A stretch of 44,149 nt of DNA from an uncultured Desulfovibrio sp. (GCA_944327295.1 CALVHF010000009.1:1-44149); one strand, 5' to 3'. Counted from the stretch's first letter, positions 29,554-38,797 are shown. A program made the numbers and translations. Notes: generated by a model not told the origin, from the sequence alone.

Positions 29554-30570
29554 ATGGATAAAGTTCGTGTTGGCATCAATGGTTTCGGTCGTATCGGAAG
29601 GCAGGTCTTCCGCGCTCTGCATCAGAGCTATCGTGACCGCGTGGAAGTCGTGGCTCTGAACGACCTGTATGACGCAAAGACGAACTTTGCACTTGCCGAA
29701 TACGACTCCTGCTACGGACGTGCCCATCTCGACGCACAGGTGGACGGCCAGGAAGTCAAGGTCGGTGACTGGAACATACACTGCTTTGCCGAGCGCGATC
29801 CCCAGAACCTGAAATGGGGCGACTATGGCGTTGACGTGGTTGTGGAAAGCACCGGTCTTTTCCGTGAAGGTTCCAAGGCCCATGTCCATATCGACAACGG
29901 TGCCAAGAAAGTCATCATCTCTGCTCCTGCCAAGGGCGAAGATCTCACCCTCGTCATGGGCGTGAATGATCAGAATTACGATCCCAAGAAACACCACATT
30001 GTTTCCAATGCTTCCTGCACAACCAACTGCCTTGCTCCGCTGGCCCTGGTTCTGCACAAGAATTTCGACATCAAGCTCGGCAACATGGTGACCGTGCATT
30101 CTTACACCAATGACCAGCGCATTCTGGACATGGCTCACAAGGATATGCGCCGCGCCCGCGCCGCTGCCTGCAACATCATCCCCACCAGCACTGGCGCTGC
30201 CCAGGCTGTGGCCAAGGTCATTCCCGAACTGCAGGGCCGCTTCTCCGGCTACTCCCTGCGTGTGCCCACCCCCACCGTGTCTGTGGTGGACTTCACCGCC
30301 ATTGTGGGCAAGGCCACCAGCGCCGAAGAAGTGAATGCCGCTCTGAAGGAAGCCGAACAGACGTACCTGAAGGGTATTCTCGGCACCAACGAGCTGCCCC
30401 TGGTGTCCATGGACTTCAAGGGCGACCCCCGCTCTTCCATCGTTGAACTCGAATACACCGCTGTTCAGGAAGGCACCCTCGTCAAGGCTGTCTCCTGGTA
30501 CGACAACGAATGGGGCTATTCCAACCGCGTCTGCGATGTCTGCTGCATGATGAAGGAACGCGGTCTCTAA
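29554..30570 (+). CDS. gap: Glyceraldehyde-3-phosphate dehydrogenase, type I
   Basis: The enzyme oxidises and phosphorylates glyceraldehyde 3-phosphate with NAD(P), in glycolysis or gluconeogenesis. The 338-residue protein has the Rossmann start [19 protein letters not shown], the active site [12 protein letters not shown] with Cys155, the sulfate/phosphate-binding region [19 protein letters not shown], and [12 protein letters not shown] at the C-terminus. GAGG lies ten bases before ATG 29554. It has its own promoter and terminator, so it is a single-gene unit. The codon use is visibly stronger in preferred C-ending codons, as for a highly expressed gene. Confidence 0.96.
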   Translation: MDKVRVGINGFGRIGRQVFRALHQSYRDRVEVVALNDLYDAKTNFALAEYDSCYGRAHLDAQVDGQEVKVGDWNIHCFAERDPQNLKWGDYGVDVVVESTGLFREGSKAHVHIDNGAKKVIISAPAKGEDLTLVMGVNDQNYDPKKHHIVSNASCTTNCLAPLALVLHKNFDIKLGNMVTVHSYTNDQRILDMAHKDMRRARAAACNIIPTSTGAAQAVAKVIPELQGRFSGYSLRVPTPTVSVVDFTAIVGKATSAEEVNAALKEAEQTYLKGILGTNELPLVSMDFKGDPRSSIVELEYTAVQEGTLVKAVSWYDNEWGYSNRVCDVCCMMKERGL

Positions 30571-30598
30571 GCCGAACCTTTCACTCCAGGATCTTCAA

Positions 30599-30641
30599 GG
30601 GCAGCCTGCCGGTCTTCCGGCAGACTGCCCTTTATCTTTAT
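30599..30641 (+). terminator. Rho-independent terminator of gap
   Basis: GGGCAG-C-CTGCCGG (30599 on) pairs with CCGGCAG-A-CTGCCC (to 30630) around TCTT, followed by TTTATCTTTAT. This is a stable stem with one mismatch and a good T tail on the plus strand, 29 nt after the gap stop. It lies between two convergent genes; on the minus strand the T tail is poor. Confidence 0.88.
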
Positions 30642-30671
30642 CCTGTTGCTGTCCTGTGCGTGCGGCTCCTT

Positions 30672-31775
30672 CTACGGCTTGATGAACATGGCATCCCCGT
30701 AGGAAAAGAAGCGGTAGCCCCTGCGCACAGCTTCCCCGTAGGCCTCCAGAATGCGCTCCCGGCCCACCAGGGCAGCCACAAGCATGATCAGGGTGGAGCC
30801 TGGCAGGTGAAAATTGGTGATGAGGCCATCTATGACATGGACCTTTTTGCCCGGATAGAGAAAGATGTCCGTCACGCCCCTGTAGGCTGTGATGTCGCCC
30901 TGCGCCTGCCAGGCGCCTTCCAGGGCCCTGGCCGACGTCGTGCCCACGGCAATGATCTTGCGCCCCTCCTTCCTGGCCCTGCGAATGGCCTCTGCCGTCT
31001 CTTCAGGGACCTCCACAAGCTCGCCGTGCATGTGGTGATCGCGGATGTCGTCGCAGCGCACCGGGCTGAAGGTGCCATAGCCCACATACAGGGTCACTTC
31101 CTTCCACTCGAAGCCGCGGCTGAGCAGATCCTCTCGAATCTGCGGGGTAAAGTGCAGTCCTGCCGTGGGTGCAGCCACGGAGCCTGTCTTGTCTTCCCTG
31201 GCATAGACGGTCTGATAGCGCTCCCTGTCTCCGGACTGCGGAGCCCTGCGGATGTAGGGCGGCAGAGGCATGCTTCCTTCGGCCTCAAAGTCCGCGGCCA
31301 GATTTCCCTGCCACTGCAGCATAACTTCCCAGCGCCCAAAGTCTCCGGGCTTTTGCAGGCACAGACGCACGCTCTCGCCAAAGTGGATCCATTCCCCGGG
31401 GACAGGATGACCGCCGCAGCGCAAAAGGCCCTCGGCCGGGGCCTGAAGGCACTCGGGCTGGCCTTCCACAGTTTCCGCCCTTGCCAGCACCGTCGGCAGC
31501 GGAGAGAGCAGCAAAAATTCTACCTTGCCGCCCGTGTGGCGCAGACCTTTCAACCGTGCAGGCAACACCCTGGAATTGTTGGCGATGAGCAGGGCGCCTT
31601 CGGGCAGTTCTTCCCTTAATTCATAAAAATGTCTGTGACGGAGCGTCAGAGGGCCTGTGCGGGGCATGACCATGAGGCGCGACTGCCCGCGTTCGGCCAG
31701 AGGCTCCTGGGCTATGCTGCTCTCGGGAAGATCATAGGTGTAACTTGAAAGAAGAAAATCTGTTGTATCCGACAT
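30672..31775 (-). CDS. queA: S-adenosylmethionine:tRNA ribosyltransferase-isomerase (QueA)
   Basis: QueA moves the ribosyl part of SAM onto 7-aminomethyl-deazaguanine in tRNA, forming epoxyqueuosine. The 367-residue protein has the family segments YDLPESSIAQEPLAERGQSR, ANNSRVLPARL, APTAGLHFT, HMHGELVEVPEETAEAI, AVGTTSARALE and ITNFHLPGSTLIMLVAAL. The frame is open far upstream (to 32249), but ATG 31775 gives the normal start, with GGAG 11 bases before it. It is convergent with gap and divergent from the lipoprotein gene across 117 nt. Confidence 0.95.
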   Translation of the reverse strand: MSDTTDFLLSSYTYDLPESSIAQEPLAERGQSRLMVMPRTGPLTLRHRHFYELREELPEGALLIANNSRVLPARLKGLRHTGGKVEFLLLSPLPTVLARAETVEGQPECLQAPAEGLLRCGGHPVPGEWIHFGESVRLCLQKPGDFGRWEVMLQWQGNLAADFEAEGSMPLPPYIRRAPQSGDRERYQTVYAREDKTGSVAAPTAGLHFTPQIREDLLSRGFEWKEVTLYVGYGTFSPVRCDDIRDHHMHGELVEVPEETAEAIRRARKEGRKIIAVGTTSARALEGAWQAQGDITAYRGVTDIFLYPGKKVHVIDGLITNFHLPGSTLIMLVAALVGRERILEAYGEAVRRGYRFFSYGDAMFIKP

Positions 31776-31892
31776 CTGTTCCGGTTCTCCGGGGGAAATT
31801 TTCTGTCTCTTGCCTCTGAAGAAGCTGTGATATAGTGTCCATTTCTCAATTGAAAACGCAGGCCTTTTTGCCGCGAAAAGGAGACATACAGC

Positions 31893-32483
31893 ATGCACCG
31901 CCTGCTTGTCACGCTCACTCTGCTCATTCTGCCGATTCTGGCCGGCTGCGCTGGCGTTGCCAATCCGCTCACAGGCACGACGGCAGGTGGCGGCCTTGTT
32001 GCCAGGGAGAGCAAGCTTCTGGGCACACCGCTCCCCCTTGGCATGGATTTCTACCCTGAGCACAGCCGCATAGAAGGTCAGGATGGCATGGAGGTCCTGC
32101 GCGGAGACGCAAGCCTGTACACATGTGCCTCCAAAACCTGCACGGCTCTGCAGGACGCAGGCTGGACGGCACGCCTTGCCTACGCCACTTCCAACCGTGC
32201 CTGCTATGTCTTTGAAAAGGACGGACGCCTTGCCGTCATCACCATACATCCCCAGTCGCCCACCACGCTGACGCTCATGGTCATCTATACCTGCTCTGCA
32301 CCGCCTGCGGGCCTGCCCATGCCCATGCAGGAAAAGAGTTCCTTCAGCTTCGACTTTGGCTCAGGCAGTGACAAGAGCAATGCCTACCCTGCCGAAGAGA
32401 GCTCCTCTGGACTTTCCACAGCGCCCGAGCCCTCAACCGTACCCGTGCATTCGTCCGGAACCATTCAGGAGAGAGACCTGTGA
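31893..32483 (+). CDS. Putative lipoprotein of unknown function
   Basis: The 196-residue protein begins with a lipoprotein signal peptide: a basic MHR, a hydrophobic stretch LLVTLTLLILPI, and the lipobox LAGC (cleavage before Cys19). The mature part has a region with several Cys (LYTCASKTCTAL, NRACYVF, IYTCSAPPAG) and a Ser/Pro-rich tail. I do not recognise the family. AAGGAG stands before the ATG. Its stop overlaps the GTG start of coaBC, so the two genes are coupled. A possible -10 (TATAGT) is near 31831, but no clear -35 fits. Confidence 0.8.
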   Translation: MHRLLVTLTLLILPILAGCAGVANPLTGTTAGGGLVARESKLLGTPLPLGMDFYPEHSRIEGQDGMEVLRGDASLYTCASKTCTALQDAGWTARLAYATSNRACYVFEKDGRLAVITIHPQSPTTLTLMVIYTCSAPPAGLPMPMQEKSSFSFDFGSGSDKSNAYPAEESSSGLSTAPEPSTVPVHSSGTIQERDL

Positions 32484-33727
32484 TTGATGCCATAGAGCTG
32501 CTGCGCACCCTGACAAGACTCAGGAATACCAGACTGCACCTGGGGGTGTCCGGTTCCGTTGCCTGCTACAAGAGCGCGGATCTTCTGCGCCATCTCCTGG
32601 CCTGCGGCGTGCATGTGTCGGCCACGCTTACCGGAGGAGCCAGACAATTTGTCTCTCCGCTGCTCTTTTCCTCCCTGGGCGCTGCGCCTGTGTATCCAGA
32701 AATGTTCACGGGTGAGGACCCCTTTGCCCACCTTGAGCCCGGCCAGACCTGCCAGGCCCTGCTGGTAGCTCCGGCTTCGGCCAGCCTCCTGGCCCGCATG
32801 GCTGCCGGCGCAGCCACGGACATGCTCAGTGCCCAGATTCTGGCCTTTGCAGGCCCCGTGGCCGTGGCACCGGCCATGAACACGCTCATGTGGGCCAACG
32901 CGGCCACCCGGGCCAACGTGGCCCTGCTTGAAAAACGCGGCGTCCATCTTGTCGGACCGGACTGCGGCGAGCTGGCCTGCGGAAGCAAGGGACAGGGACG
33001 TCTGGCACCTGCGGCCTTCCTGCTGGCCTGTGCCCTGCGGCTCCTATCCCCTCAGGACATGATCGCAGAAAATGTTCTTGTGACCCTGGGCCCGACCCGC
33101 GAGCCCTGGGACGGAGTGCGTTTCTGGTCCAATCCGTCCACCGGCACCATGGGAGCAAGCCTTGCCCTCTGTGCCTGGATGCGCGGGGCACGGGTCCATG
33201 CCGTTGCAGGACCAGGCGTGGACACGCATCTTCTGCCGCCCCTGCCCGATCTGAACCTCTATCCTGTCCGCACGGCAGGAGAAATGCTTGTCCGGGCGCA
33301 GGAGCTCTGGCCCTCGGTGACCATGGGCATGTTCACGGCCGCAGTGGCCGATTTCTCGCCTGTACCCTTTGGTGCGGCCAAGTTCAAAAAGGCCGACAGT
33401 CCCGAAGGCTTTTCCGTCTCCTTTACGCCCAATGCGGACATTCTCCTCACCCTTTCCTCTTCCAGGACCAGCAGGCAAAAAGTTCTGGGCTTTGCCGCCG
33501 AAACCGCAGCCTCAGAGGCCGAACTCATGGAGCTTGCCAGGGTCAAGTGCGCCCGCAAGCAGGCCGACGTGCTGGCCGCCAACCGAGTCAATGCCGAAGG
33601 CTCGGGCTTTGGCTCGCCCACCAATGCCATGGCCGTGGTCAGCCGGACGGGCAGGGAAGAAGCCTGGCCTGTGCAAAGCAAGATGGATGTTGCCTGGGAT
33701 CTGTGCTCATGGCTTTTGCAGTCTTAA
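32480..33727 (+). CDS. coaBC: Bifunctional phosphopantothenoylcysteine decarboxylase / phosphopantothenate-cysteine ligase (CoaBC)
   Basis: CoaBC adds cysteine to 4'-phosphopantothenate and decarboxylates the product, two steps of CoA synthesis. The 415-residue protein has the flavin-dependent CoaC domain first (LGVSGSVACYKSADLLRHL, the His in FAHLEPG, VAPAMNTLMW, and the Cys in CGELACGSKGQGRL), then the CoaB domain from about residue 200 (VLVTLGPTREPWDGVRFWSN, FTAAVADFSP, KFKK). The start is a GTG overlapping the lipoprotein stop, with GGAGAG upstream. CoaX at 21816 does the previous step. Confidence 0.94.
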   Translation: MIDAIELLRTLTRLRNTRLHLGVSGSVACYKSADLLRHLLACGVHVSATLTGGARQFVSPLLFSSLGAAPVYPEMFTGEDPFAHLEPGQTCQALLVAPASASLLARMAAGAATDMLSAQILAFAGPVAVAPAMNTLMWANAATRANVALLEKRGVHLVGPDCGELACGSKGQGRLAPAAFLLACALRLLSPQDMIAENVLVTLGPTREPWDGVRFWSNPSTGTMGASLALCAWMRGARVHAVAGPGVDTHLLPPLPDLNLYPVRTAGEMLVRAQELWPSVTMGMFTAAVADFSPVPFGAAKFKKADSPEGFSVSFTPNADILLTLSSSRTSRQKVLGFAAETAASEAELMELARVKCARKQADVLAANRVNAEGSGFGSPTNAMAVVSRTGREEAWPVQSKMDVAWDLCSWLLQS

Positions 33728-34644
33728 GTCCCCTTGCCCAGACCAGGGAACTGGCAGGAGTGCACTACCTGCTCTTTCCCGAAAACGTGGCCCTGCCTGT
33801 CGCCTGTCCGGCTCCAGCAGCAGGCTCACGGCCTGCGGCCGTCAGACAGTCGACCAGACAGCCAGGTGGACAGCCCCCAAGGCAGTCTGCTGGCCAACGG
33901 CCGCAATGGCAAAGGCAACAGCCTGCTCCCAGGAGAACGACCGGCGCTGCCGGACCGCAAGAGGGGGCCGGCAGCAAGTCGGAAGCCCGGCAAGACAATC
34001 GGCAGGGATACAGTCCCGGTGCCACGCCTTCCCAGGGCAGCTATGCCACCCGCTATCAGGCCAGACAGCAGGGCACTGCCGGACACGCCCCGCAGCCTGC
34101 CGTCAGGGACAGGGGACCTGCCGCAGCGTCCTCCACCGTGTCTGCCGCAGGCCTCTCTCCTGCTTCTCCGGCCGAGGTCACAGCCTCCTGGCCTGCTCCT
34201 TGGCAGGAACTCTTCCAGCGGACCCAAAAGGGCCGCGTTGCCTGGACCTACTACGGCCTGGGCTTTGATCTGTGCGGCTATCCCTCCCGGGAACGCAGCC
34301 TGCGCCTGCGGGAACTCATCCGCTACCTCTCCCTGCCACAGGGCACGCATACCTTCTGGCCCATGGGCCTGCCCGTCCGCGATCCCGAGGGCTCCGTCAT
34401 CCTTGAGCCCAACAGGGAGATCTTCTGGCAGGGCGTGCACCTTCTGGGCGCACGTGTGCTCATTGTCATGGGCAGCCCCGCTGCCAGGGGCATAGGCGTC
34501 ACCGGCCCCATACGGCCCCTGCTGCCCCAGGCCTTCAACGGCGTGCGCATGCTGATCACCTGGGACATCGATCTGCTGGACAACACCACATACTTCAACA
34601 ACACTCAGACCTTTTTGCAGCAGATGCTGACGTCCCTGCTGTAG
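33709..34644 (+). CDS. Unknown protein with low-complexity linker, coupled to coaBC
   Basis: I do not recognise this 311-residue protein. It starts with a short ordered piece (MAFAVLSPLAQTRELAGVHY), then residues about 30-150 are Gln/Gly/Arg/Ala/Pro-rich and surely disordered, and the last 150 form a conserved-looking domain with many Trp, Tyr and Gly (RVAWTYYGLGFDLCGYP, THTFWPMGLPV, ARVLIVMGSPAARGIG, MLITWDIDLLDN). ATG 33709 lies 19 nt inside the end of coaBC, implying coupling. The last domain has an alpha/beta look, but I cannot assign a function. Confidence 0.75.
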   Translation: MAFAVLSPLAQTRELAGVHYLLFPENVALPVACPAPAAGSRPAAVRQSTRQPGGQPPRQSAGQRPQWQRQQPAPRRTTGAAGPQEGAGSKSEARQDNRQGYSPGATPSQGSYATRYQARQQGTAGHAPQPAVRDRGPAAASSTVSAAGLSPASPAEVTASWPAPWQELFQRTQKGRVAWTYYGLGFDLCGYPSRERSLRLRELIRYLSLPQGTHTFWPMGLPVRDPEGSVILEPNREIFWQGVHLLGARVLIVMGSPAARGIGVTGPIRPLLPQAFNGVRMLITWDIDLLDNTTYFNNTQTFLQQMLTSLL

Positions 34645-34662
34645 AGAAGACCTTTACGTTCC

Positions 34663-34959
34663 ATGTTTGCCCTTGCTTTCATGTTTCTCGGCATCCTCAT
34701 TGGCTTTCTCTTGAGGAACACCTCCTTTCCGGCTCTTGTCGCCCGCTGTGTCATGCCGGTCATCCTAGCCCTGCTCTTCTGCATGGGCGTCCTTATCGGT
34801 GCCAATGACACCATCATGAACAATCTGCCCAGCCTTGGCCTGAGCGGCCTTGTGCTTGCTGCAAGCACCCTCGCCGGCAGCGTTGTCTGCGTCAGCCTCG
34901 TCTGTCATGTCCTGAACCGCAGAAAGAACATGGCGGCCACACAACAGGACAGAAGCTGA
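34663..34959 (+). CDS. lysO: LysO-family lysine exporter, N-terminal subunit
   Basis: This 98-residue membrane protein (FALAFMFLGILIGFLLRN, ARCVMPVILALLFCMGVLIG, and a third hydrophobic segment) corresponds to the first third of E. coli LysO (YbjE, DUF340). The rest of LysO is encoded by the next gene, 11 nt on. Each gene has its own start and stop, and the second has its own ribosome site, so this looks like a natural two-gene exporter, as known in some anaerobes, not a frameshift. Export of lysine is inferred from the family only. Confidence 0.75.
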   Translation: MFALAFMFLGILIGFLLRNTSFPALVARCVMPVILALLFCMGVLIGANDTIMNNLPSLGLSGLVLAASTLAGSVVCVSLVCHVLNRRKNMAATQQDRS

Positions 34960-34970
34960 AGGGGCCCCTC

Positions 34971-35570
34971 GTGAAATCCAGTCTCATCATCATTGCCTTC
35001 TTCTGCCTGGGCATTCTCTGCGGGCGCTTTTCCCTGCTGCCCCATGGCCTTGTTTCCGAAGAGCACACGGTCGTTTTGCTCTATGCACTCATGCTCAGCG
35101 TAGGCATTTCCCTTGGCTGTGACCGCAGACTGCGGGAAATTCTGCGTTCTCTCAGACCACAGATCCTGCTCTATCCCCTGGGATCGACCATCGGCACCTT
35201 TCTGGGCGCCGCCCTGGCCTCCCTCTGTCTTGCCTATCCGCTGTCCCACTGCCTGGCCGTGGGAGCAGGCTTTGCCTACTATTCCCTGTCGTCCATTCTC
35301 ATTTCGCAGGCAGTGGGCAGTGAACTCGGCACAGTGGCCCTTATCTGCAACGTTCTGCGCGAAGCGCTGACCCTGCTGCTTGTGCCCCTGGCCGCACGCT
35401 TTCTGGCGCCTCCCGCCGTCATTGCCATGGGCGGTGCCACCACCATGGATACCACCCTGCCCATTCTGGCCAGAACGCTTGGCTCGCAATGGGTGTTTGT
35501 CGCGCTGGTCCATGCCATTGTCCTGGACTTCAGCGTCCCCTTCTGGGTCATCTTCTTCTGCTCGCTTTGA
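34971..35570 (+). CDS. lysO: LysO-family lysine exporter, C-terminal subunit
   Basis: The 199-residue protein matches the second part of LysO: IIIAFFCLGILCGRF, LYALMLSVGISLGCDR, GAGFAYYSLSSILISQAVGSELGTVALICNVLREA (in pieces along the protein), and AMGGATTMDTTLPIL. The SLSSILI and GGATTMDTTLP segments are the conserved core. It has about six membrane segments. The start is a GTG preceded by AAGGGG. It probably works together with the preceding 98-residue partner in the inner membrane. Confidence 0.82.
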   Translation: MKSSLIIIAFFCLGILCGRFSLLPHGLVSEEHTVVLLYALMLSVGISLGCDRRLREILRSLRPQILLYPLGSTIGTFLGAALASLCLAYPLSHCLAVGAGFAYYSLSSILISQAVGSELGTVALICNVLREALTLLLVPLAARFLAPPAVIAMGGATTMDTTLPILARTLGSQWVFVALVHAIVLDFSVPFWVIFFCSL

Positions 35571-35610
35571 TGCGGGCAGGGAGTGCTCTCTTACATTCAA
35601 GGAGGTTGTT

Positions 35611-36312
35611 ATGCCTCGCTTCCGTTCTCAGAAAAACCACCTTCGCGCCCTGCTCGAGACACCACAGTGGCGCGACAATCTGGAATCCATAGCTGCTGAC
35701 GGCATAAGCTCCGTGGGTCCGCTCATGAGCTTTCTTCTCTACGAACCCGTGCTCAGGCTGCGTGCAGCCATAGCACTGGGAGTAACCACGAACAAAATCC
35801 ATGCCGAAAAATCCGAAATGGCCCGGGACATCCTGCGGCGCCTCAACTGGCGGCTTTCCGAGGAAAGCGGCAATATCGGCTGGGGTGTGCCCGAGGCCGT
35901 TGGCGAAATTCTTGCCCACTGTCCGCCCCTTGCCAAGGATTTCCACAGAATCTTCTTTTCCACCATTCTGGATCTCGGCTTTGACGACAACTACGTGGAC
36001 AATGATGTCCTGCGCAGATCCTGCTATTTTGCCATAGGCCGCTTTATCAAGGCCTGTCCGGAATACGGCGAGGAAATACGTCCTCTGCTGCGCAAGGGCC
36101 TGCAGGACAGCGATGCGACCTGCTGCGGCTTTGCAGCTTGGGCACTGGGCATGCTGCCTCCGAATCTCGAGGACAGCGTGGCCCTGCGAAAGCTCGCCCA
36201 GAAGGGCGAAGAAGCCTCCTGTCTGCTCACGGACGGCGACCAGGTTGTGGTGTGCACACCCTCGGAGCTGGCCGAGGACACCTTGCACGGCACGCCCAGG
36301 ATCGGGCGCTGA
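35611..36312 (+). CDS. HEAT-repeat-like protein (DVU0298-type)
   Basis: The 233-residue protein is helical with repeat-like units: SVGPLMSFLLYEPVLRLRAA, GWGVPEAVGEILAHCPPLAK, DNDVLRRSCYFAIGRFIK and CCGFAAWALGMLPPNLE. This is the pattern of HEAT-type helical repeats, and I recall a Desulfovibrio family named after DVU0298 with this form. Function is unknown; such proteins usually bind other proteins. ATG 35611 follows GGAGG at five bases. It is the last gene of the run that starts at the lipoprotein, and its end faces proB across 11 nt. Confidence 0.75.
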   Translation: MPRFRSQKNHLRALLETPQWRDNLESIAADGISSVGPLMSFLLYEPVLRLRAAIALGVTTNKIHAEKSEMARDILRRLNWRLSEESGNIGWGVPEAVGEILAHCPPLAKDFHRIFFSTILDLGFDDNYVDNDVLRRSCYFAIGRFIKACPEYGEEIRPLLRKGLQDSDATCCGFAAWALGMLPPNLEDSVALRKLAQKGEEASCLLTDGDQVVVCTPSELAEDTLHGTPRIGR

Positions 36313-36323
36313 CACAGGCCTGG

Positions 36324-37484
36324 CTATATGGCTGCATCGAGCAGCATGTTGTCACGGTGCACCACTTCAGGGTAGTGGGCATTGCCAAGAATCGCTGCCA
36401 CTTCAAAGCGCTTGAGGCCCTTGATGCGGACAATGTCCTCTGACGTGTAGTTGGAGACGCCCACGCCAAGGCTGCGGCCCTGATGCACGATGCGGATCAG
36501 ATCACCCTTGTCGAAAGAGCCTTCGACTTCCAGGATACCACCTGGGAGCAGGCTCTTTCCTCGTTTCTGCAGGGCTTCTGCCGCGCCGTCGTCAATGACA
36601 AGTCGGCCCACGGGAGCTGTCTTGTAGGCCATCCAGAACTTGCGGCTCGGGATGGCGCGGGGCTGCGGACACACCCAGGTGCCCACGTCCTCGCCGGCAA
36701 AGGCACGCAGAAGAATGTTCTCTTCCCTGCCCGGCAGAATGAACGTGGGGATGCCGCGCTGAGCGGCACGACGGGCCGACAGAAGCTTGGAATACATGCC
36801 GCCTGTGCCCACATTGGTCTTGCCGCCGCACATGATGTCCAGATTGAGGGAGGCCACGTCCTCTATGCAGGACAGGATCCTGGGTGTCACGCCCTCTCTC
36901 GGCGGCTCGCTGAAGACGCCCGGCGAAGAGGTCAGGTTGATCAGCAGATCCGCGCCCACCAGGGTCACAAGCAGGCTTGCCAGAGCATCATTGTCGCCGA
37001 ACTTCAGACCTTCCGTGGAGACGGTGTCGTTTTCATTGACAATGGGCACAGCCCCCCAGGAAAAGATTTCCGTAAAGGTATTGCGGGCATTGAGCAGGCG
37101 CTGCTGCACCCTGAAGTCGTCCTGGGTGAGCAGGACCTGGGCCGTGAGCATGTCCTGCCTGTGAAAGGCATCGTCCCAGCAGCGCATGAGCCTGCCCTGT
37201 CCCACGGCTGCGGCGCCCTGACGGGCCGCGAGGCCTGCGGTATCGGCCAAGACACCGTGGGATCCCAGTGCAGCGCGGCCCGCTGCCACGGCAGCGGAGC
37301 TGACAACCAGAAGCTTGCGCGGATGGCGGCCCGTTCGGGTCACCCGGGCGAGTTGGGCTGCCAGGGAGTCCAGGACCTCTGTCTTCAGGCCATTGCTTCC
37401 CGTCAACACCGCACTGCCTATCTTGACCACCAGGCATTTCGCCTCTGCCAGTGTGCGGCTGCGTTCCTTTGTCCAGTCCTGCAT
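36324..37484 (-). CDS. proB: Glutamate 5-kinase (ProB)
   Basis: ProB phosphorylates glutamate in the first step of proline synthesis. The 386-residue protein has an amino acid kinase domain (CLVVKIGSAVLTGSNGL, VSSAAVAAGRAALG, PIVNENDTVSTEGLKFGDND, GGMYSKLLSARRAAQRG) and a C-terminal PUA domain from about residue 280 with KRGKSLLPGGILEVEGSFDK. ATG 37484 has GGAAGGAA upstream and gives the standard N-terminus; the frame before it is not used. It follows obg by 121 nt in the rplU-rpmA-obg-proB operon. Confidence 0.95.
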   Translation of the reverse strand: MQDWTKERSRTLAEAKCLVVKIGSAVLTGSNGLKTEVLDSLAAQLARVTRTGRHPRKLLVVSSAAVAAGRAALGSHGVLADTAGLAARQGAAAVGQGRLMRCWDDAFHRQDMLTAQVLLTQDDFRVQQRLLNARNTFTEIFSWGAVPIVNENDTVSTEGLKFGDNDALASLLVTLVGADLLINLTSSPGVFSEPPREGVTPRILSCIEDVASLNLDIMCGGKTNVGTGGMYSKLLSARRAAQRGIPTFILPGREENILLRAFAGEDVGTWVCPQPRAIPSRKFWMAYKTAPVGRLVIDDGAAEALQKRGKSLLPGGILEVEGSFDKGDLIRIVHQGRSLGVGVSNYTSEDIVRIKGLKRFEVAAILGNAHYPEVVHRDNMLLDAAI

Positions 37485-37605
37485 GCGTTTCCTTCCTTCA
37501 AGAGAACGTCTGGCCTGCAGCCTTCGCTGCACGGCGCACCGGTCTGCCAGAATGATCCCCAAGAGAGCCATGGCCCGGGAACAGGGGGCGGAACCCTTTC
37601 TGGCC

Positions 37606-38745
37606 CTAGGCCTCGTAGGTCCAGATGACTTCGGCCTCGCCCTCGTCCTCGCCGTCCCGCCGGCCCTCACGGTCGGGAAGAGCGTCGCCCTCTTCCGTCT
37701 GCACGGGGCGCAGGCGGACCAGGGGAGCGTGGCGGTCCACTTCAGCCAGCATGCGCCACAGCTCCTGCAGCAGTTCGTCAATGCCCTTCCTGTGAAGCGC
37801 AGAGATGAAGAAGATCCTGATGCCGTCCGCCTCGGCCCGTGCCTTCAGTTCGTTCACGCGTTCCTCGCTGACAAGGTCTATCTTGTTGATGACCCTGACC
37901 TGGGGGTGACTGGCCAGTTCCTCATCAAAGGCCCTGAGCTCCTCGTCGATGAGCTCGAAGCCTGCCCAGGGATTGTCGCCGCCCGTATCCTCGATACTGA
38001 GAATATGCACAAGGAAGCGGGTGCGCTCCACATGCTTGAGGAAGCGCATGCCTAGGCCCTGTCCCTGGCTGGCGCCTTCTATCAGGCCGGGAATGTCCGC
38101 AATGACAAGACGCTGGCCGGGATCGTACTCGTCAATGAGCACGCCCAGGTTCGGCACCAGTGTGGTGAAGGGGTAGGCGGCAATCTTGGGGCGCGCCGCA
38201 GAAACACAGGAGAGGAAGGTGGACTTGCCGGCATTGGGCAGACCGAGCAGGCCGGCGTCGGCCAGAATCTTGAGCTCCAGGCGCAGGGATTTGCTCTCGC
38301 CGGGTGTTCCCGGCTGGGCAAAGTGCGGGGCACGCATGGTAGAACTCTTGAAATGGATGTTGCCCTTGCCACCGCGGCCGCCGCGGGCAATGACCACTTC
38401 CTGATTGGACTCGGCGAGGTCGGCCAACAGGCATTCCTCTCCGTCCTCTTCCACATAGATCATGGTTCCCACAGGCAGATGGAGGACAAGATCCTCCCCC
38501 TTGCGGCCGTACATCTGCCGGCCCATGCCATGCTGACCGTTTGCTGCGGTATAATGTCTCTTGAGACGAAAATCGTACAGGGTCAGCAATCGTGCGTCTG
38601 CACGCAGGATCACGGAACCGCCGTCACCGCCGTCACCACCATCAGGTCCGCCCTTGGGAACAAATTTTTCACGCCGGAAATGCACACTGCCATTTCCGCC
38701 ATCGCCAGCCTTCACGCTGATACGGGCCTCATCCACAAACCGCAT
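37606..38745 (-). CDS. obg: GTPase Obg/CgtA
   Basis: Obg is a GTPase needed for 50S ribosome assembly and stress control. The 379-residue protein begins with the glycine-rich Obg domain (VDEARISVKAGDGGNGSVHF, GGPDGGDGGDGGSVIL), then the G domain with Walker A GLPNAGKSTFLS, DIPGLIEGASQG and NKID, and ends with an acidic tail. GAGG is five bases before ATG 38745. It lies downstream of rpmA and rplU, the usual order, with a partial-terminator-like stem between. Confidence 0.96.
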   Translation of the reverse strand: MRFVDEARISVKAGDGGNGSVHFRREKFVPKGGPDGGDGGDGGSVILRADARLLTLYDFRLKRHYTAANGQHGMGRQMYGRKGEDLVLHLPVGTMIYVEEDGEECLLADLAESNQEVVIARGGRGGKGNIHFKSSTMRAPHFAQPGTPGESKSLRLELKILADAGLLGLPNAGKSTFLSCVSAARPKIAAYPFTTLVPNLGVLIDEYDPGQRLVIADIPGLIEGASQGQGLGMRFLKHVERTRFLVHILSIEDTGGDNPWAGFELIDEELRAFDEELASHPQVRVINKIDLVSEERVNELKARAEADGIRIFFISALHRKGIDELLQELWRMLAEVDRHAPLVRLRPVQTEEGDALPDREGRRDGEDEGEAEVIWTYEA

Positions 38746-38797
38746 ACAAACCTCAGACTCAATGAACTTGAGATAACTTCAAAAAACTTCAGATACC

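Noticed and set aside
29340..29561. Small open frame of 73 codons before gap
   Set aside because: No ribosome site, no recognisable features, runs into the gap start; more likely leader sequence.
34663..35570. Frameshifted single lysO gene
   Set aside because: The first part has a proper charged C-terminus and stop, and the second has its own GTG with an AAGGGG ribosome site; both are better read as separate genes.
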